A DNA stretch of 64,000 bases, from assembly GCA_020830965.2 (NCBI GenBank), contig JACCFC020000016.1:1-64000 (forward strand), given 5' to 3'. The position numbers were made by a program, and so were the translations under genes. Positions 27,856 through 38,167 of this stretch are shown here, piece after piece. The stretch's first letter is position 1. Every line of letters begins with the position of its first letter. Below the pieces are notes generated by a model. It had not been told where the DNA came from, searched no databases, and was given only the letters and a program-made list of their open reading frames with translations. This stretch comes from Neisseriaceae bacterium TC5R-5. GTDB lineage: Bacteria; Pseudomonadota; Gammaproteobacteria; Burkholderiales; Chromobacteriaceae.

Positions 27856-29718
27856 ATGTACCCCTTGCTTGACACTATTGATACACCGGCTGACTTACGG
27901 CAACTCCCCCGCCCACAACTTCCACAACTAGCTTGTGAATTACGCGACTTCCTGGTCGACAGCGTCAGCAAAAGCGGGGGGCACTTTGCCTCTAATTTGG
28001 GCAGCGTTGAGCTGACCATTGCCCTGCACTATGTCTTTAATACCCCGGATGATAGGCTGGTCTGGGATGTCGGTCATCAGACTTACCCGCACAAAATCCT
28101 CACCGGACGGCGCCAGTACATGCACAGCATTCGCCAACAGGGCGGACTGGCAGGCTTTCCTAAACGCGAGGAATCACCCTACGACAGCTTTGGTGTCGGT
28201 CACTCCTCCACCTCTATCGGTGCGGCACTAGGCATGGCGGTTGCCGCCAAGCTTCAGGGCATAGAGCGTAATTGTGTCGCCATCATCGGCGATGGCTCCA
28301 TGACAGCCGGACAGGCATTTGAAGCACTGAACAATGCTGGCGCGATGGATACCAAACTATTGGTGATTCTCAACGACAATGATATGTCGATCTCGCCAAA
28401 TGTCGGTGCGCTGAATAATTATCTGGCCAAGCTGATGTCTGGTCGTTTTTACGCAGCGATGCGTGAGGGCTCCAGCAAGGTGTTGGGGATTGCACCGCCG
28501 CTCAAAGAAATTGCCAGCAAGGTAGAAGAACATGTTAAAGGTTTTTTCACTCCAGCTAGTTTGTTTGAAGCCTTTGGCTTCAACTATATCGGCCCTGTCG
28601 ATGGTCACAATCTGGATACGCTGGTCGATACGCTGACCAATCTGCGTCATTTACCCGGCCCCCAGTTCCTGCACATCGTCACGAAAAAAGGTCAGGGCTA
28701 TAAGCTGGCAGAAAATGACCCGATCAAATACCACGGCGTCACCAAGTTCGATCCGGTGAATGGTCTAAGCAGCAATAAACCCGCCAGCAAGCCGCAATAC
28801 ACCCAGGTGTTTGGCGACTGGATCTGCGATATGGCCAAACGCGACCCCCGTCTGGTCGCTATCACGCCGGCCATGCGTGAAGGGTCGGGCCTAGTGCGTT
28901 TTGAGCAGGAACACCCCGACCGTTATTTCGATGTAGCCATTGCCGAGCAGCATGCAGTGACCTTCGCCGCCGGCCTGGCCTGCGATGGCAGCAAACCGGT
29001 GGTAGCCATCTACTCCACCTTCTTACAGCGCGGCTATGATCAGCTCATTCACGATGTAGCAATACAAAACCTGCCAGTACTATTTGCGATTGACCGTGCC
29101 GGCCTGGTCGGTGCCGATGGTCCCACTCATGCTGGGGCATTTGATCTTTCCTATCTGCGCTGCATCCCGAATATGACGGTGATGGCGCCCTCGGACGAAA
29201 ACGAATGCCGCCAGATGCTGTATACCGGCTTTATGCTGAACAGCCCGGCTGCCGTGCGTTACCCACGTGGTACCGGCCCTGGCGCACCGATTGAGCAGAA
29301 TATGACGGCCATGCCCATAGGCAAAGGTGTGCTGCGCCGCCGTGGTCAGCGCATTGCTATTCTGGCTTTTGGCAGCATGGTCAGCCCGGCACTCACCGCG
29401 GCCGAAGCCCTCAACGCCAGTGTTGCCGATATGCGCTTTGTCAAACCGCTGGATACCAAACTGATTCGCGAACTGGCCAGCAGTCATGATTTGATTGTCT
29501 GTGTGGAAGAAAACGTGGTGATGGGCGGTGCGGGGAGTGCTTGTCTGGAAGCACTGCAAAGCATGAATCTAAACAAGCCTGCCCTGCTGCTTGGCCTGCC
29601 GGATAGCTATGTCGAACATGGCGACCCAGCAGTCTTACTGGCCAACTGCGGCTTAAACGCCGCCGGTATAGAGCACAGCATCAGGCAGCGCCTGGCTGAG
29701 CTGGAACAAAACAGCTAA
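27856..29718 (+). CDS. dxs: 1-deoxy-D-xylulose-5-phosphate synthase
   Basis: Dxs joins pyruvate and glyceraldehyde-3-phosphate in the first MEP-pathway step. The 620-residue protein has the thiamine diphosphate motif [18 protein letters not shown], the transketolase segment [17 protein letters not shown] with its catalytic Glu, and the C-terminal transketolase domain. The ATG at 27856 gives the family N-terminus ([16 protein letters not shown]) with AAAAGAAG upstream; the longer frame to 27730 is out-of-frame ispA. Confidence 0.97.
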   Translation: MYPLLDTIDTPADLRQLPRPQLPQLACELRDFLVDSVSKSGGHFASNLGSVELTIALHYVFNTPDDRLVWDVGHQTYPHKILTGRRQYMHSIRQQGGLAGFPKREESPYDSFGVGHSSTSIGAALGMAVAAKLQGIERNCVAIIGDGSMTAGQAFEALNNAGAMDTKLLVILNDNDMSISPNVGALNNYLAKLMSGRFYAAMREGSSKVLGIAPPLKEIASKVEEHVKGFFTPASLFEAFGFNYIGPVDGHNLDTLVDTLTNLRHLPGPQFLHIVTKKGQGYKLAENDPIKYHGVTKFDPVNGLSSNKPASKPQYTQVFGDWICDMAKRDPRLVAITPAMREGSGLVRFEQEHPDRYFDVAIAEQHAVTFAAGLACDGSKPVVAIYSTFLQRGYDQLIHDVAIQNLPVLFAIDRAGLVGADGPTHAGAFDLSYLRCIPNMTVMAPSDENECRQMLYTGFMLNSPAAVRYPRGTGPGAPIEQNMTAMPIGKGVLRRRGQRIAILAFGSMVSPALTAAEALNASVADMRFVKPLDTKLIRELASSHDLIVCVEENVVMGGAGSACLEALQSMNLNKPALLLGLPDSYVEHGDPAVLLANCGLNAAGIEHSIRQRLAELEQNS

Positions 29719-29734
29719 ACACAAAAAACCCTTA

Positions 29735-29841
29735 GCGTCGCTACCCCCTGATCCAGCGTTGCGCCTGCTTGCCGTAGTATGGGTACTGCCTGCACCGGCA
29801 CGCCTTGGCTCAGGGGCTCTTTGAGCTTTTGTTAGCGGCTC
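29735..29841 (-). repeat. Miniature inverted-repeat element, 107 bp copy, reverse orientation
   Basis: On the plus strand it begins GCGTCGCTACCCCCTGATCC and ends GAGCTTTTGTTAGCGGCTC. The interior is CCAGCGTTGCGCC ... GGCACGCCTTGGCTCAGGGG, the reverse complement of the 47293 and 58521 copies. Flanks are TTA (29732-29734) and TCA (29842-29844), a degenerate target duplication. It abuts the IS5 remnant that follows. Confidence 0.75.
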
Positions 29842-29845
29842 TCAA

Positions 29846-30225
29846 GGGAACTTCCAGAAACCTACTTTTGGAAGAAAAAGACCCCACTAGAAAATCAATT
29901 GTTTACCGCGTTTTTGTTGCCGGAAATTACAATTTCTCGAAGCTTCCTTAAACATATTCGACCGCTAAAGCAGTCCAAATAGGCTCTTGATGGTCAAACA
30001 GAACTGAATGGCGGCATCGCTATAGCTCTGTGTCCGTCTGCGCTTGCCCTGTGCAGCCGCCTGCCATGACATGCTCGTGTCCAGCCAGACTGACAGAGAG
30101 CCGCGCTGGATCAGGGCTTGGTTGTAGGCGTTCCAGTTGGTCATTCGGTAGCGTTTTGGGGCGGGCTTGGTCATGCCGCTATCTTACCAAGCCGCGGTGC
30201 GCCGGATTTGTGCAACAACGCCCAT
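29846..30225 (-). mobile_element. IS5-family insertion sequence remnant
   Basis: The segment contains an IS5-type transposase N-terminus on the minus strand (see pseudogene). At its left edge AAGGGAACTTCCAGAAACC (29844-29862) is the near-exact reverse complement of 791-809. The upstream part ATTTGTGCAACAACGCCC (30208-30225) resembles the terminal region before many IS5-type transposase genes. Most of the transposase body is deleted. Confidence 0.55.
29965..30174 (-). pseudogene. IS5-family transposase N-terminal fragment
   Basis: The 69-residue frame reads KRYRMTNWNAYNQALIQRG, then GSLSVWLD and SYSDAAIQFCLTIKSLFGLL. This is the conserved N-terminal domain (Y-R-x-T-N-W-x-x-Y-N-x-A-L; R-G-S-L-x-x-W; Y-S-D-x-A-I) of IS5-type transposases. 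It stops at a TAG where the family continues with the catalytic domain, so it is a fragment. Confidence 0.8.
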
Positions 30226-30255
30226 TAGAATACTAAATAGCATGATTGTGGAACA

Positions 30256-30285
30256 TAAAAAATCCCACCTCGGAATGGAGGTGGG
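30256..30285 (-). terminator. Rho-independent terminator downstream of the KefB-type gene
   Basis: The stem CCCACCTC/GAGGTGGG with a six-base loop is followed on the minus strand by ATTTTTTATG. It starts about 30 bp after the antiporter stop codon. This is a strong intrinsic terminator by eye. Confidence 0.85.
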
Positions 30286-30315
30286 CATAGGATCACAACA
30301 GAATGTGATGGTGGT

Positions 30316-32292
30316 TTATTCGTTGAATTCGCCCAGTATTCTGAACTCGGCCTGCGCCAGTTGTTCTGGGGTGCCTAGTAACACCATCGCGTCACCTTGC
30401 TCCAATTCAAAATTGGCATCCAGTTCGGTATGCCTTACTCGTTGGCGCCGCACGGCCTTGACTTCAATCCCTAGCTCGTGCAGCGCTAAGTAAGCGAGGG
30501 AGTGGCCAATGGCCGCAGCGCCAGTACACAGTTGCACACTGTGTAATCTGGGCACCAAGGCGTCTTCCAGTGATTCGCTTTCATCGCTGACACCACGGAA
30601 GAATCCACGGAACAGGTCATAGCGTTCTTCACGTACCGAACGGATACGGCGCAGCACGCGGCTAGGCGGCACACCTGCCACCATCAGGGCTTGCGATGCC
30701 AGCATCAGGCTACCCTCCAGCACTTCTGCCACGACCTGATCGGCACCGGCCTGACGCAGGGTTTCCATATCGGCATCGTCTATGGTGCGAACGATAACGG
30801 GCAACTCCGGACGCACTTCGTGTACCACATGCAGGATGCGCAAAGCGGCATGGGTGTCCATAAACGTAACCACCACGGCCTTGGCACGCATCAAACCGGC
30901 CGCCACCAGCACTTCATGCCGTCCGGCATCGCCGAACACGACGGGATCACCGGCCTCGCTGGCTTCGCGTACCCGTTCCGGGTCGAGGTCCAAGGCAAAA
31001 AACGGCACGTCTTCGGTTTCCAGCAAACGTGCCAGCGCCTGACCGCTACGGGCATAGCCACAAATCAGCACATGCTCATCCTTGGACATGCTTTCTACCA
31101 ACACATTGTGCAAATCCAGGGCTTGAAACATCCAATCCTGCTTAACCAGACGGCGGGTAATTTTGTCGCCATGCATAATCAAAAACGGGGCGATCAGCAT
31201 GGAGATGAGAATGGCGGCAATGGCCGCCTGTACTGTTGCGGTCGGCACCAGCCCCAGGTTCAACGACAAGGCGAGTAAAACAAATCCAAACTCACCCCCC
31301 TGCGCCAAGGCGAGAGCAGCACGCATGGCATCGTTAGATTTATGCCGAAACGCCCTTCCAATCGCAAATACCACTGCTATTTTTACCGGCAGCAGCAGGA
31401 ACAGCAGTAGCAGCACTTCACCGAAGCGATCAAACAATACCGCCAGTTCAAGCTTCATACCGACGGTCACAAAGAAGAAGCCCATCAAGATATCGCGAAA
31501 CGGGCGAATATCTTCCTCTACTTGATAGCGGTACTCGGTTTCAGAAATCAGCATGCCGGCAACAAAAGCGCCCAAGGCCAGCGATAAGCCAGACAGCTCG
31601 GTCAGCCAGGCAACACCCAGCGTGATCAGCAGCACATTAATCATGAATAATTCGCTGGAACGCTGCCGCGCCACCAGATGAAACCACGGGCGCAGTAAAC
31701 GCTGCCCCAGAAATAGCAACAAGGCTAAGACCACCACAACCTTGATGGCGGCCAGGCCCAAGTCCATCGCTAAACTATCACTACCGCCAGCAAAGGCGGG
31801 CAGGAGAATCAGTAAAGGGACAACCGCAATATCCTGGAACAGCAGGACGCCGATGGCCAACTGACCATGGGCCTGACTCAGTTCCAGTCGTTCGTTCAAT
31901 AATTTGCTGACAATAGCGGTGGACGACATGGTCAAGGCGCCGGCAACAGCAAAGCCAGTGAGTGGGCTATTAAATACCCAACCCGCTACCCCACCGATCA
32001 ATAGCATGGTTACGGCAACTTGTAACAGACCAACGCCGAATACCAACTGGCGCATGGCTTTGAGTTTGGGCAGGGAGAACTCCAGCCCAATCGAGAACAT
32101 CATGAAAACAATACCGATTTCACCCAGAAAAGCCGTTTCCTCACCTTGAGGAATCAGGCTCAATACACCGGGCCCGGCGATAAAGCCCACTACCAGATAC
32201 CCCAGCATAGCGGGCACTTTCAGGCTGCGACAGAGGGTCACCGACAACACTGCCGCTAGCAAAACCAGAACAATCGGAGCTAATGAATGCAT
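30316..32292 (-). CDS. CPA2-family cation:proton antiporter, KefB/KefC type
   Basis: The 658-residue protein has an N-terminal Na+/H+ exchanger domain with about 12 membrane segments (1-380) including the FQDIAVVPLLILLP motif. A TrkA-N domain follows (about 405-520; HVLICGYARSGQALARLLE), then a TrkA-C domain at the C-terminus ending in LGTPEQLAQAEF. Such proteins exchange K+ or Na+ for H+. The glutathione-gating ancillary subunit (KefF/KefG) is not adjacent. I chose the ATG at 32290-32292; AAGGAG lies a long 12 bases upstream. The ORF extends antisense over kdsD to 33006, which I reject. Confidence 0.9.
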   Translation of the reverse strand: MHSLAPIVLVLLAAVLSVTLCRSLKVPAMLGYLVVGFIAGPGVLSLIPQGEETAFLGEIGIVFMMFSIGLEFSLPKLKAMRQLVFGVGLLQVAVTMLLIGGVAGWVFNSPLTGFAVAGALTMSSTAIVSKLLNERLELSQAHGQLAIGVLLFQDIAVVPLLILLPAFAGGSDSLAMDLGLAAIKVVVVLALLLFLGQRLLRPWFHLVARQRSSELFMINVLLITLGVAWLTELSGLSLALGAFVAGMLISETEYRYQVEEDIRPFRDILMGFFFVTVGMKLELAVLFDRFGEVLLLLFLLLPVKIAVVFAIGRAFRHKSNDAMRAALALAQGGEFGFVLLALSLNLGLVPTATVQAAIAAILISMLIAPFLIMHGDKITRRLVKQDWMFQALDLHNVLVESMSKDEHVLICGYARSGQALARLLETEDVPFFALDLDPERVREASEAGDPVVFGDAGRHEVLVAAGLMRAKAVVVTFMDTHAALRILHVVHEVRPELPVIVRTIDDADMETLRQAGADQVVAEVLEGSLMLASQALMVAGVPPSRVLRRIRSVREERYDLFRGFFRGVSDESESLEDALVPRLHSVQLCTGAAAIGHSLAYLALHELGIEVKAVRRQRVRHTELDANFELEQGDAMVLLGTPEQLAQAEFRILGEFNE

Positions 32293-32413
32293 CGTTAGCC
32301 AGTACTCCTTTTTGTAGTAATTGGAAGAGAAATAGGGAATTGTTAACATCTGGCAAGCAAAAGATGCGCCAGCTTTCGTCAGTTGATTATAACCTTTGCT
32401 ATACTTTTGCCTT

Positions 32414-33394
32414 ATGGAAAATCCACAATCGTCAGCCAGACTCAAACTGGCGCAGGAAGTATTACAAATTGAAGCCGATGCTTTGCTGGCGGTATCGCAG
32501 CGTCTGAACAGCGAGTTTCTTAATGCCGTTGATGTGATTTTACATTGCCGTGGCCGCGTCGTGGTTACTGGTATTGGTAAGTCCGGCCATGTTGCCCGCA
32601 AAATCGCCGCCACACTGGCCAGCACCGGCACGCCGGCTTTTTTCGTCCACCCGGCCGAGGCGGCACATGGTGATCTGGGCATGATTACTGGCGATGATGT
32701 GGTGCTGGCGCTCTCCAACTCAGGAGAGGTTAATGAGGTGATCGCGCTATTACCGGCCTTAAAACGCAAAGGCAGCACTTTACTGGCAATGACCGGGCGT
32801 GCTGATTCTACACTGGCCCGCCAGGCCGATATCCTGCTGGATGCCCACGTTGCCAAAGAAGCCTGCCCCTTAGGGCTGGCCCCTACTACCAGCACCACCG
32901 TACAAATCGCCTTGGGTGATGCGCTGGCGGTGACACTGTTGCAAGCACGTGGCTTCAGCCAGGAAGATTTTGCGCTATCGCACCCCGGCGGCAGCCTAGG
33001 ACGCAAACTACTGGTCTATATTCGTGATGTAATGAAAACTGGCGATGAGTTGCCCTGTGTATCACCGGGCACCACGCTCAAAGATGCCTTGCTGGAAATG
33101 TCACGCAAACGACTGGGCATGGTAGTCGTCATCTCAGCTGACCAGCACATACTCGGCATTTATACCGATGGCGATTTGCGTCGCACACTAGAGCACTCGG
33201 CCGATGTCTACAGCCTTACCGTGGAACAGGTCATGAGCGCCAACCCGCGCACTATTCCGGCAGACAGGCTCGCCACCGAAGCGGTGCGTATCATGGAACA
33301 GCATAAAATCACCTGTCTGTTGGTCAGCAATGCCGATCAGCAGCTACTAGGCTCAATACACATGCACGACCTGTTTCAGGCCGGTGTGGTGTAA
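32414..33394 (+). CDS. kdsD: Arabinose-5-phosphate isomerase
   Basis: KdsD interconverts ribulose-5-phosphate and arabinose-5-phosphate for Kdo, a lipopolysaccharide sugar. The 326-residue protein has a SIS domain (about 38-180; VTGIGKSGHVARKIAATLAS, SNSGEVNEV, HPGGSLGRKL) and two CBS domains (about 200-326). The ATG at 32414 follows a TATACT box at 32401-32406, so the leader is very short. It heads the kdsD-kdsC-lptCAB run. Confidence 0.95.
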   Translation: MENPQSSARLKLAQEVLQIEADALLAVSQRLNSEFLNAVDVILHCRGRVVVTGIGKSGHVARKIAATLASTGTPAFFVHPAEAAHGDLGMITGDDVVLALSNSGEVNEVIALLPALKRKGSTLLAMTGRADSTLARQADILLDAHVAKEACPLGLAPTTSTTVQIALGDALAVTLLQARGFSQEDFALSHPGGSLGRKLLVYIRDVMKTGDELPCVSPGTTLKDALLEMSRKRLGMVVVISADQHILGIYTDGDLRRTLEHSADVYSLTVEQVMSANPRTIPADRLATEAVRIMEQHKITCLLVSNADQQLLGSIHMHDLFQAGVV

Positions 33395-33408
33395 GCAAAA
33401 GGATCAAT

Positions 33409-33933
33409 ATGCAAGCCCTCACCACCCAGGCCAGCAAAATCAAACTATTTATCATGGATGTGGATGGTGTCCTCACCGACGGCCGCATCTACTACAACCC
33501 GCAAGGCGAGGAAAGCAAATCCTTTAATGTCCAGGATGGGCTAGGTCTACGTCTGTTACAATCCACCGGTATCAAGCTGGCCATTATCTCCGGCCGCGCC
33601 GATCGCTGTGTCGAACATCGTGCTCAGGCACTGAAGATCGACTATTACTACGGCGGTGTCCACGATAAGAAAATCGCTTTGACTGAATTATTAAGCCGCA
33701 CCGGCCTGCATAGTGAACAATGCGCCTTTATCGGTGATGATCTGATTGATCTGCCTATTCTGACGCGGGTCGGCTTGGCAGTAGCCGTCCCGGAAGCTCC
33801 TGCGCTGGTACGCGAACGCTGCCACCATATCACCAGCCGTTCTGGTGGTCAGGGGGCAGTACGCGAACTAGCCGAACTGATCATGCGGGCACAAGGCACG
33901 TTTGACGCTATTTTAAGCAGGTATCTGGCATGA
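33409..33933 (+). CDS. kdsC: Kdo-8-phosphate phosphatase
   Basis: KdsC removes phosphate from Kdo-8-phosphate. The 174-residue HAD-superfamily protein has the nucleophile motif MDVDGVLTDG (about 16-25), the SGR motif (IISGRAD) and the metal-binding GDDLIDLPIL. It overlaps lptC by 4 bp (ATGA). Confidence 0.95.
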   Translation: MQALTTQASKIKLFIMDVDGVLTDGRIYYNPQGEESKSFNVQDGLGLRLLQSTGIKLAIISGRADRCVEHRAQALKIDYYYGGVHDKKIALTELLSRTGLHSEQCAFIGDDLIDLPILTRVGLAVAVPEAPALVRERCHHITSRSGGQGAVRELAELIMRAQGTFDAILSRYLA

Positions 33934-34499
33934 TTCGCTTACCCCGCTCCCAGCGCGTCTTCCCGGTCTTATTGCTTATCCTCACTGGCCTGCTGACCGT
34001 TTGGCTGGACCAAATCTCCAGCTGGGATAGCACGCGGCGAGATCTGGACCCGGACAAACCGGAATACGTGGCCGAGCAGCTGACCGCTACCCGCTTTGAC
34101 ATACAAGGTCAGCTCAATCAACGCCTAACAGCCAGTCGCATGTGGCAATACCCGGGCAAGGATGATGCTTTTTTTGAGACGCCGGAGCTGTATCAGTATC
34201 AGCAAGGCTTGCTGGAATATCAGTTGCTGGGTGAAGTGGGTCGTTACAATCGCAAAACCCAGCAGGCGTATTTCGACAAAAAAGCCACCGTGATCCAGAT
34301 CGCCACCGCCAGCGTGCCAGAAACCAAAGTCATCACCAGCGCGATGCATGTAGACATCAGCAAAAAAATCATGCGTTCAACGGCACCGACTCAGTTCTAT
34401 CATGGCAACTCACGCGGCAACTCGATCGGCTTTATCTATCAACAACCAGTAGGCTTACTCAACCTGCTGTCTACAACCAGAATAGTCTATGCCCAATAA
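33930..34499 (+). CDS. lptC: LPS export protein LptC
   Basis: The 189-residue protein has one N-terminal membrane helix (about 9-25) and a periplasmic beta-jellyroll domain with the family's sparse conservation. LptC passes lipopolysaccharide from LptBFG to LptA. Identification rests on position between kdsC and lptA plus the topology. It overlaps lptA by 11 bp. Confidence 0.88.
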   Translation: MIRLPRSQRVFPVLLLILTGLLTVWLDQISSWDSTRRDLDPDKPEYVAEQLTATRFDIQGQLNQRLTASRMWQYPGKDDAFFETPELYQYQQGLLEYQLLGEVGRYNRKTQQAYFDKKATVIQIATASVPETKVITSAMHVDISKKIMRSTAPTQFYHGNSRGNSIGFIYQQPVGLLNLLSTTRIVYAQ

Positions 34500-35040
34500 A
34501 CTACGCTTGCTACTGCTTGCCCTCTTACTCGCCAGCAGCTCATTCATCCATGCCGAACAGGCTGACCGCAACAAGCCATTGGAAATTACCAGTGATAATG
34601 GCTGCATCATGGATCAGATCAACGGTGTGTCCACCTGTGAAGGCAATGTGGTCATTATTCAAGGCACCCTGCGGGTCAATGCCGACAAAGTAGTGGCCTC
34701 CCAGAATAAACAAGGTCAGCAGACCCTGGTCGCAACCGGCCGTATCGTCACCTTTCGGCAAAAGCTGGATGGCAAAGAAGAATGGGTAGAAGGTCAGGCC
34801 AGCCGGGTGGACTACAATAGCGCGGCCAATCTGGCCGTGCTGACTGGCAATGCCCGCGTCAAGCGCAATGGTGATCTGGTTATCGGCAATGTCATCACCT
34901 ACAACACGGTCAGCGAAACCTATCAGGTTACCGGCGGCACAGCCAGTGGCCCTAATAAAGGTCGTGTCACCGTGATTCTACAGCCAAAAAATACCGCCTC
35001 GCAGCCCACAGCGAGTAGCGGCGGAAATGGCAAACCATGA
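34489..35040 (+). CDS. lptA: LPS transport periplasmic protein LptA
   Basis: The 183-residue protein has a signal peptide ([20 protein letters not shown], cleaved near IHA). An OstA-like beta-jellyroll follows ([35 protein letters not shown]), then a Ser/Thr/Gly tail. It forms the periplasmic bridge for lipopolysaccharide. It overlaps lptB by 4 bp (ATGA). Confidence 0.93.
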   Translation: MPNKLRLLLLALLLASSSFIHAEQADRNKPLEITSDNGCIMDQINGVSTCEGNVVIIQGTLRVNADKVVASQNKQGQQTLVATGRIVTFRQKLDGKEEWVEGQASRVDYNSAANLAVLTGNARVKRNGDLVIGNVITYNTVSETYQVTGGTASGPNKGRVTVILQPKNTASQPTASSGGNGKP

Positions 35041-35765
35041 CTATCAGCACCTTAAAAGTTGAGCATTTAAAAAAGCGTTTTAAAAAGCGCACGGTGGTCA
35101 AAGATGTTTCTCTGGACATCAGCAGTGGCGAAGTAGTTGGTCTGCTCGGCCCCAACGGCGCCGGCAAAACCACCAGCTTTTATATGATTGTGGGTCTAAT
35201 TGGTGCGGATGGTGGCGAGATTACGCTTAGCGATCAAACCATCACCCACTACCCGATTCATCAGCGCGCCAGACTAGGTTTAGGCTACTTGCCGCAGGAA
35301 GCGTCAATCTTCCGCAAAATGACGGTGGCACAAAACATCACGGCCATTTTGCAAATTGCCCAGTTCAAAGGCGAAGAGCTAGAAAAAGAACTAGACTTAC
35401 TACTGGATGATCTGAATATTGCCCATTTGCGCGACAGCAATGCGCTCTCTTTGTCCGGAGGGGAAAGACGCCGGGTAGAAATCGCCAGAGTATTGGCCAC
35501 CCGTCCGCGTTTTATTCTACTGGATGAGCCATTTGCCGGGGTCGACCCGATTGCGGTCATCGACATCCAGAAAATCATCTCCTTTTTGAAAGAAAAGGGT
35601 ATCGGCGTGCTGATTACCGACCACAATGTACGAGAAACCTTACGTATCTGCGATCGGGCCTACATTATCAGCGATGGCTCGGTGCTGGCCGCTGGCAAAC
35701 CAGAGGAATTGATTAACAATGACAGAGTGCGCGAAGTGTATCTCGGCGAACACTTCCGTCTATAA
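35037..35765 (+). CDS. lptB: LPS export ABC transporter ATPase
   Basis: The 242-residue ATPase has Walker [11 protein letters not shown]-loop [13 protein letters not shown] (a LptB-typical stretch), signature LSGGERRR, Walker [14 protein letters not shown] and switch His in ITDHNVRET. It powers LPS extraction with LptF/LptG, which lie elsewhere. rpoN starts four bases after its stop. Confidence 0.97.
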   Translation: MTISTLKVEHLKKRFKKRTVVKDVSLDISSGEVVGLLGPNGAGKTTSFYMIVGLIGADGGEITLSDQTITHYPIHQRARLGLGYLPQEASIFRKMTVAQNITAILQIAQFKGEELEKELDLLLDDLNIAHLRDSNALSLSGGERRRVEIARVLATRPRFILLDEPFAGVDPIAVIDIQKIISFLKEKGIGVLITDHNVRETLRICDRAYIISDGSVLAAGKPEELINNDRVREVYLGEHFRL

Positions 35766-35768
35766 ACG

Positions 35769-37202
35769 ATGAAACAGACCCTCCAGCTCAAAGTATCTCA
35801 ACAGCTCACCCTGACGCCGCAATTGCAGCAAGCCATCAAATTGCTGCAACTTTCTACCCTTGAGCTACATACTGAGATGGAGCGTTTTCTGCTCAATAAT
35901 CCCTTGCTAGAACGTAACGATAGCGAGGATGACGAAACCAGCACCCTCCATACACCTCACACTGATGAACACAGCGCAGAAACAAGCAGCACAGCAAGTG
36001 ACCACAACGACAACGATCAGACAACCGACACCAGCAGCCATGCCGGCGAATTACTAGACTGGGGCAGCGGCAGCTACCGTGGCGATGGCGATCAGGAACT
36101 CGACCCTGTCTTCAACGTGCCCTGCCCTATCAATTTACGCGATTATCTGCTGTCGCAATTGGGTGAAGTCACCCTCGCTACGCGCGACCACGCCATCATG
36201 CAGATACTGATTGAAGAGCTGAGTGATGATGGCTACTTTCGTCAGGACCTGGACGAAATGGCTAGCCATTTGCCACTAGAACTCGCGATTGAAGCTGACG
36301 AACTGATGATAGGTTTGCGCCTGCTGCAACAGTTTGACCCCCCCGGCGTAGGGGCACGCTGCTTGCAAGAAGCCTTATGCCTACAACTGCAGCGCCTACC
36401 TGCGCCGCAACTAGGCCGCAATCTAGCGTTAAATATTGTCCAGCATCATTTGGAATGGCTAGGCAACCGCGACTACAACAAACTGAAACGTCAGTTAAAT
36501 ATCAATGACGACGAACTACGCGTAGCGCAGCAACTCATTGCCAGCCTTAATCCACGTCCTAGTGCCAGCTTTAGCTACGGCGAAACCCAGTATCTTATCC
36601 CCGATGTATCGGTACACAAGCATAAAGGGCGCTGGATAACCGAGCTGAACAAACAAGCTGTTCCCCGCCTGCGCGTCAATCAGTTGTACGAGCAAATGTT
36701 GACGGAACAGCGTGGCGGCAGTGAAATGTCATCACAATTACAAGAAGCTAGGTGGTTGGTCAAAAATATTCAGCAACGATTTGACACCATCTTAAAAGTG
36801 GCCGAAGCTATCGTAGATAAGCAGCAGTCATTTTTTGAACACGGTGACATCGCCATGCGGCCGTTAATCTTACGTGACATTGCAGAAAGCTTGGGCTTAC
36901 ATGAATCAACCGTATCTCGGGTTACCACTCAAAAATATCTTCTCTGCTCGCGTGGACTATTTGAACTAAAATATTTCTTTGGGAGTGCGTTAGACACCGA
37001 TAGCGGTGGCGAATGCTCAGCGACAGCGATCAAAGCCCATATTCGCCATCTAATCGACAAGGAAAGCGGCGGCAAACCATTATCCGACAGCATGATAGCC
37101 ACCACCCTCACCAAACAGGGTATACAGGTGGCCAGACGCACCATTGCAAAATACCGTGAAGCTATGCAGATACCTCCGGCAAGCTTGCGCAAACAGCTGT
37201 AG
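35769..37202 (+). CDS. rpoN: RNA polymerase sigma-54 factor
   Basis: The 477-residue protein has the Gln-rich region I (TLQLKVSQQLTLTPQLQQAI), an acidic region II (about 50-100), the core-binding region and the helix-turn-helix near 390. The RpoN box ARRTIAKYRE lies near residue 457. It directs transcription from -24/-12 promoters with activator ATPases. Its place after lptB and before hpf-ptsN is conserved. Confidence 0.97.
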   Translation: MKQTLQLKVSQQLTLTPQLQQAIKLLQLSTLELHTEMERFLLNNPLLERNDSEDDETSTLHTPHTDEHSAETSSTASDHNDNDQTTDTSSHAGELLDWGSGSYRGDGDQELDPVFNVPCPINLRDYLLSQLGEVTLATRDHAIMQILIEELSDDGYFRQDLDEMASHLPLELAIEADELMIGLRLLQQFDPPGVGARCLQEALCLQLQRLPAPQLGRNLALNIVQHHLEWLGNRDYNKLKRQLNINDDELRVAQQLIASLNPRPSASFSYGETQYLIPDVSVHKHKGRWITELNKQAVPRLRVNQLYEQMLTEQRGGSEMSSQLQEARWLVKNIQQRFDTILKVAEAIVDKQQSFFEHGDIAMRPLILRDIAESLGLHESTVSRVTTQKYLLCSRGLFELKYFFGSALDTDSGGECSATAIKAHIRHLIDKESGGKPLSDSMIATTLTKQGIQVARRTIAKYREAMQIPPASLRKQL

Positions 37203-37269
37203 CGAGCCGGAATACCATGTCTCCCGTCCTAATCGGCGGAAGACCGTCAACACCAGAAGGAGCTAGGGT

Positions 37270-37584
37270 ATGAACCTGAAAGTAACTGGACTACATCTGG
37301 AAGTAACCCCATCGCTACGCCAATACGTAGAAAGTAAAATGGAACGCGTCACTCGCCATGTCGATCATGTCATCGACGCCTCCATTACGCTCTCGGTTGA
37401 CAAGCTGGTTCAGAAAGCTGAGGTCAATGTTCGCTTGCCCGGTAAAGATATCCACGTTGAGGCCACCGAGGCCGATATGTATGCGGCTATTGATGTACTA
37501 ATGGACAAATTAGATCGTCAGGTGTTGAAACACAAAGAAAAACTGGCCGATCATCGCGTCCCTGTTCCTGAAACGCCACTGTAA
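37270..37584 (+). CDS. hpf: Ribosome hibernation promoting factor (short form)
   Basis: The 104-residue protein is of the short HPF/YfiA type, with the beta-alpha-beta-beta-beta-alpha pattern (MNLKVTGLHLEVTPSLRQYV, VNVRLPGKDIHVEATEADMY) and a terminal helix (DRQVLKHKEKLADH). It binds the small subunit during stationary phase. AAGGAG lies 10 bases before the ATG. It lacks the C-terminal dimerisation domain of long HPF. Confidence 0.93.
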   Translation: MNLKVTGLHLEVTPSLRQYVESKMERVTRHVDHVIDASITLSVDKLVQKAEVNVRLPGKDIHVEATEADMYAAIDVLMDKLDRQVLKHKEKLADHRVPVPETPL

Positions 37585-37600
37585 GTCCATGATTTAACAG

Positions 37601-37630
37601 GCGGGGGCCTTAGGGTTCCCGCTTTTCTTT
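37601..37630 (+). terminator. Possible terminator between hpf and ptsN
   Basis: GCGGG...CCCGC with a 12-base loop is followed by TTTTCTTT. The short stem makes it a weak or partial terminator within the rpoN-ptsN cluster. Confidence 0.5.
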
Positions 37631-37705
37631 GCACTAAGCGGTTTTCAGTCCGTGCAAGGCAACGTAGAATTCGATAGTTTTCTTTAGCCGCATGTATAAA
37701 TCAAT

Positions 37706-38167
37706 ATGAACCTCATCGGCAAAATCCTGGTTTCTGACCACGTCCTGCTGGATCTGGATGTCAGCAGCAAGAAGCGTGTGTTCGAACAGGTTGGCCTTCT
37801 GCTCGAAAATACCCGAGGCATTGCGCGCAGCGAAGTTTTTGACTGCCTGTTTGCTCGTGAAAAACTAGGCTCTACTGGATTGGGTCAGGGTGTTGCCATT
37901 CCCCACGGCCGGGCACGTGGCCTCAAGGAGGCGACCGGCGTTTTCATCCGCTTAAAAGCCCCTATTCCTTTTGACGCACCAGACAGCAAACCGGTGCAGT
38001 GCCTATTTGTATTACTAGTCCCAGAACAAGCTACTGACCTGCACTTGCAAGTCCTCTCCGAATTGGCGCAACTGTTTTCCAGTCGCCAGATGCGTGAACA
38101 AATGCTCAGTGTTGCCACGCGCGAAGAGCTATACACCTTACTAAGCAAATGGGTACCCAATGCCTAG
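37706..38167 (+). CDS. ptsN: Nitrogen-type PTS EIIA component
   Basis: The 153-residue protein has the EIIA(Ntr) fold with phosphorylation His in [16 protein letters not shown] (about residue 68). PtsN is phosphorylated via HPr-like proteins and acts as a regulator, for example of K+ transport and nitrogen or carbon balance. It overlaps hprK by 8 bp (ATGCCTAG). Confidence 0.95.
   Translation: MNLIGKILVSDHVLLDLDVSSKKRVFEQVGLLLENTRGIARSEVFDCLFAREKLGSTGLGQGVAIPHGRARGLKEATGVFIRLKAPIPFDAPDSKPVQCLFVLLVPEQATDLHLQVLSELAQLFSSRQMREQMLSVATREELYTLLSKWVPNA

Noticed and set aside
29080-29559. 159-residue antisense frame within dxs
   Set aside because: It lies opposite conserved Dxs coding sequence, and its His/Gly-rich content is typical of a shadow frame.
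32293-33006. An 896-residue reading that extends the antiporter frame antisense over kdsD
   Set aside because: The family N-terminus starts at 32292 and the extension is antisense to the well-supported kdsD gene.
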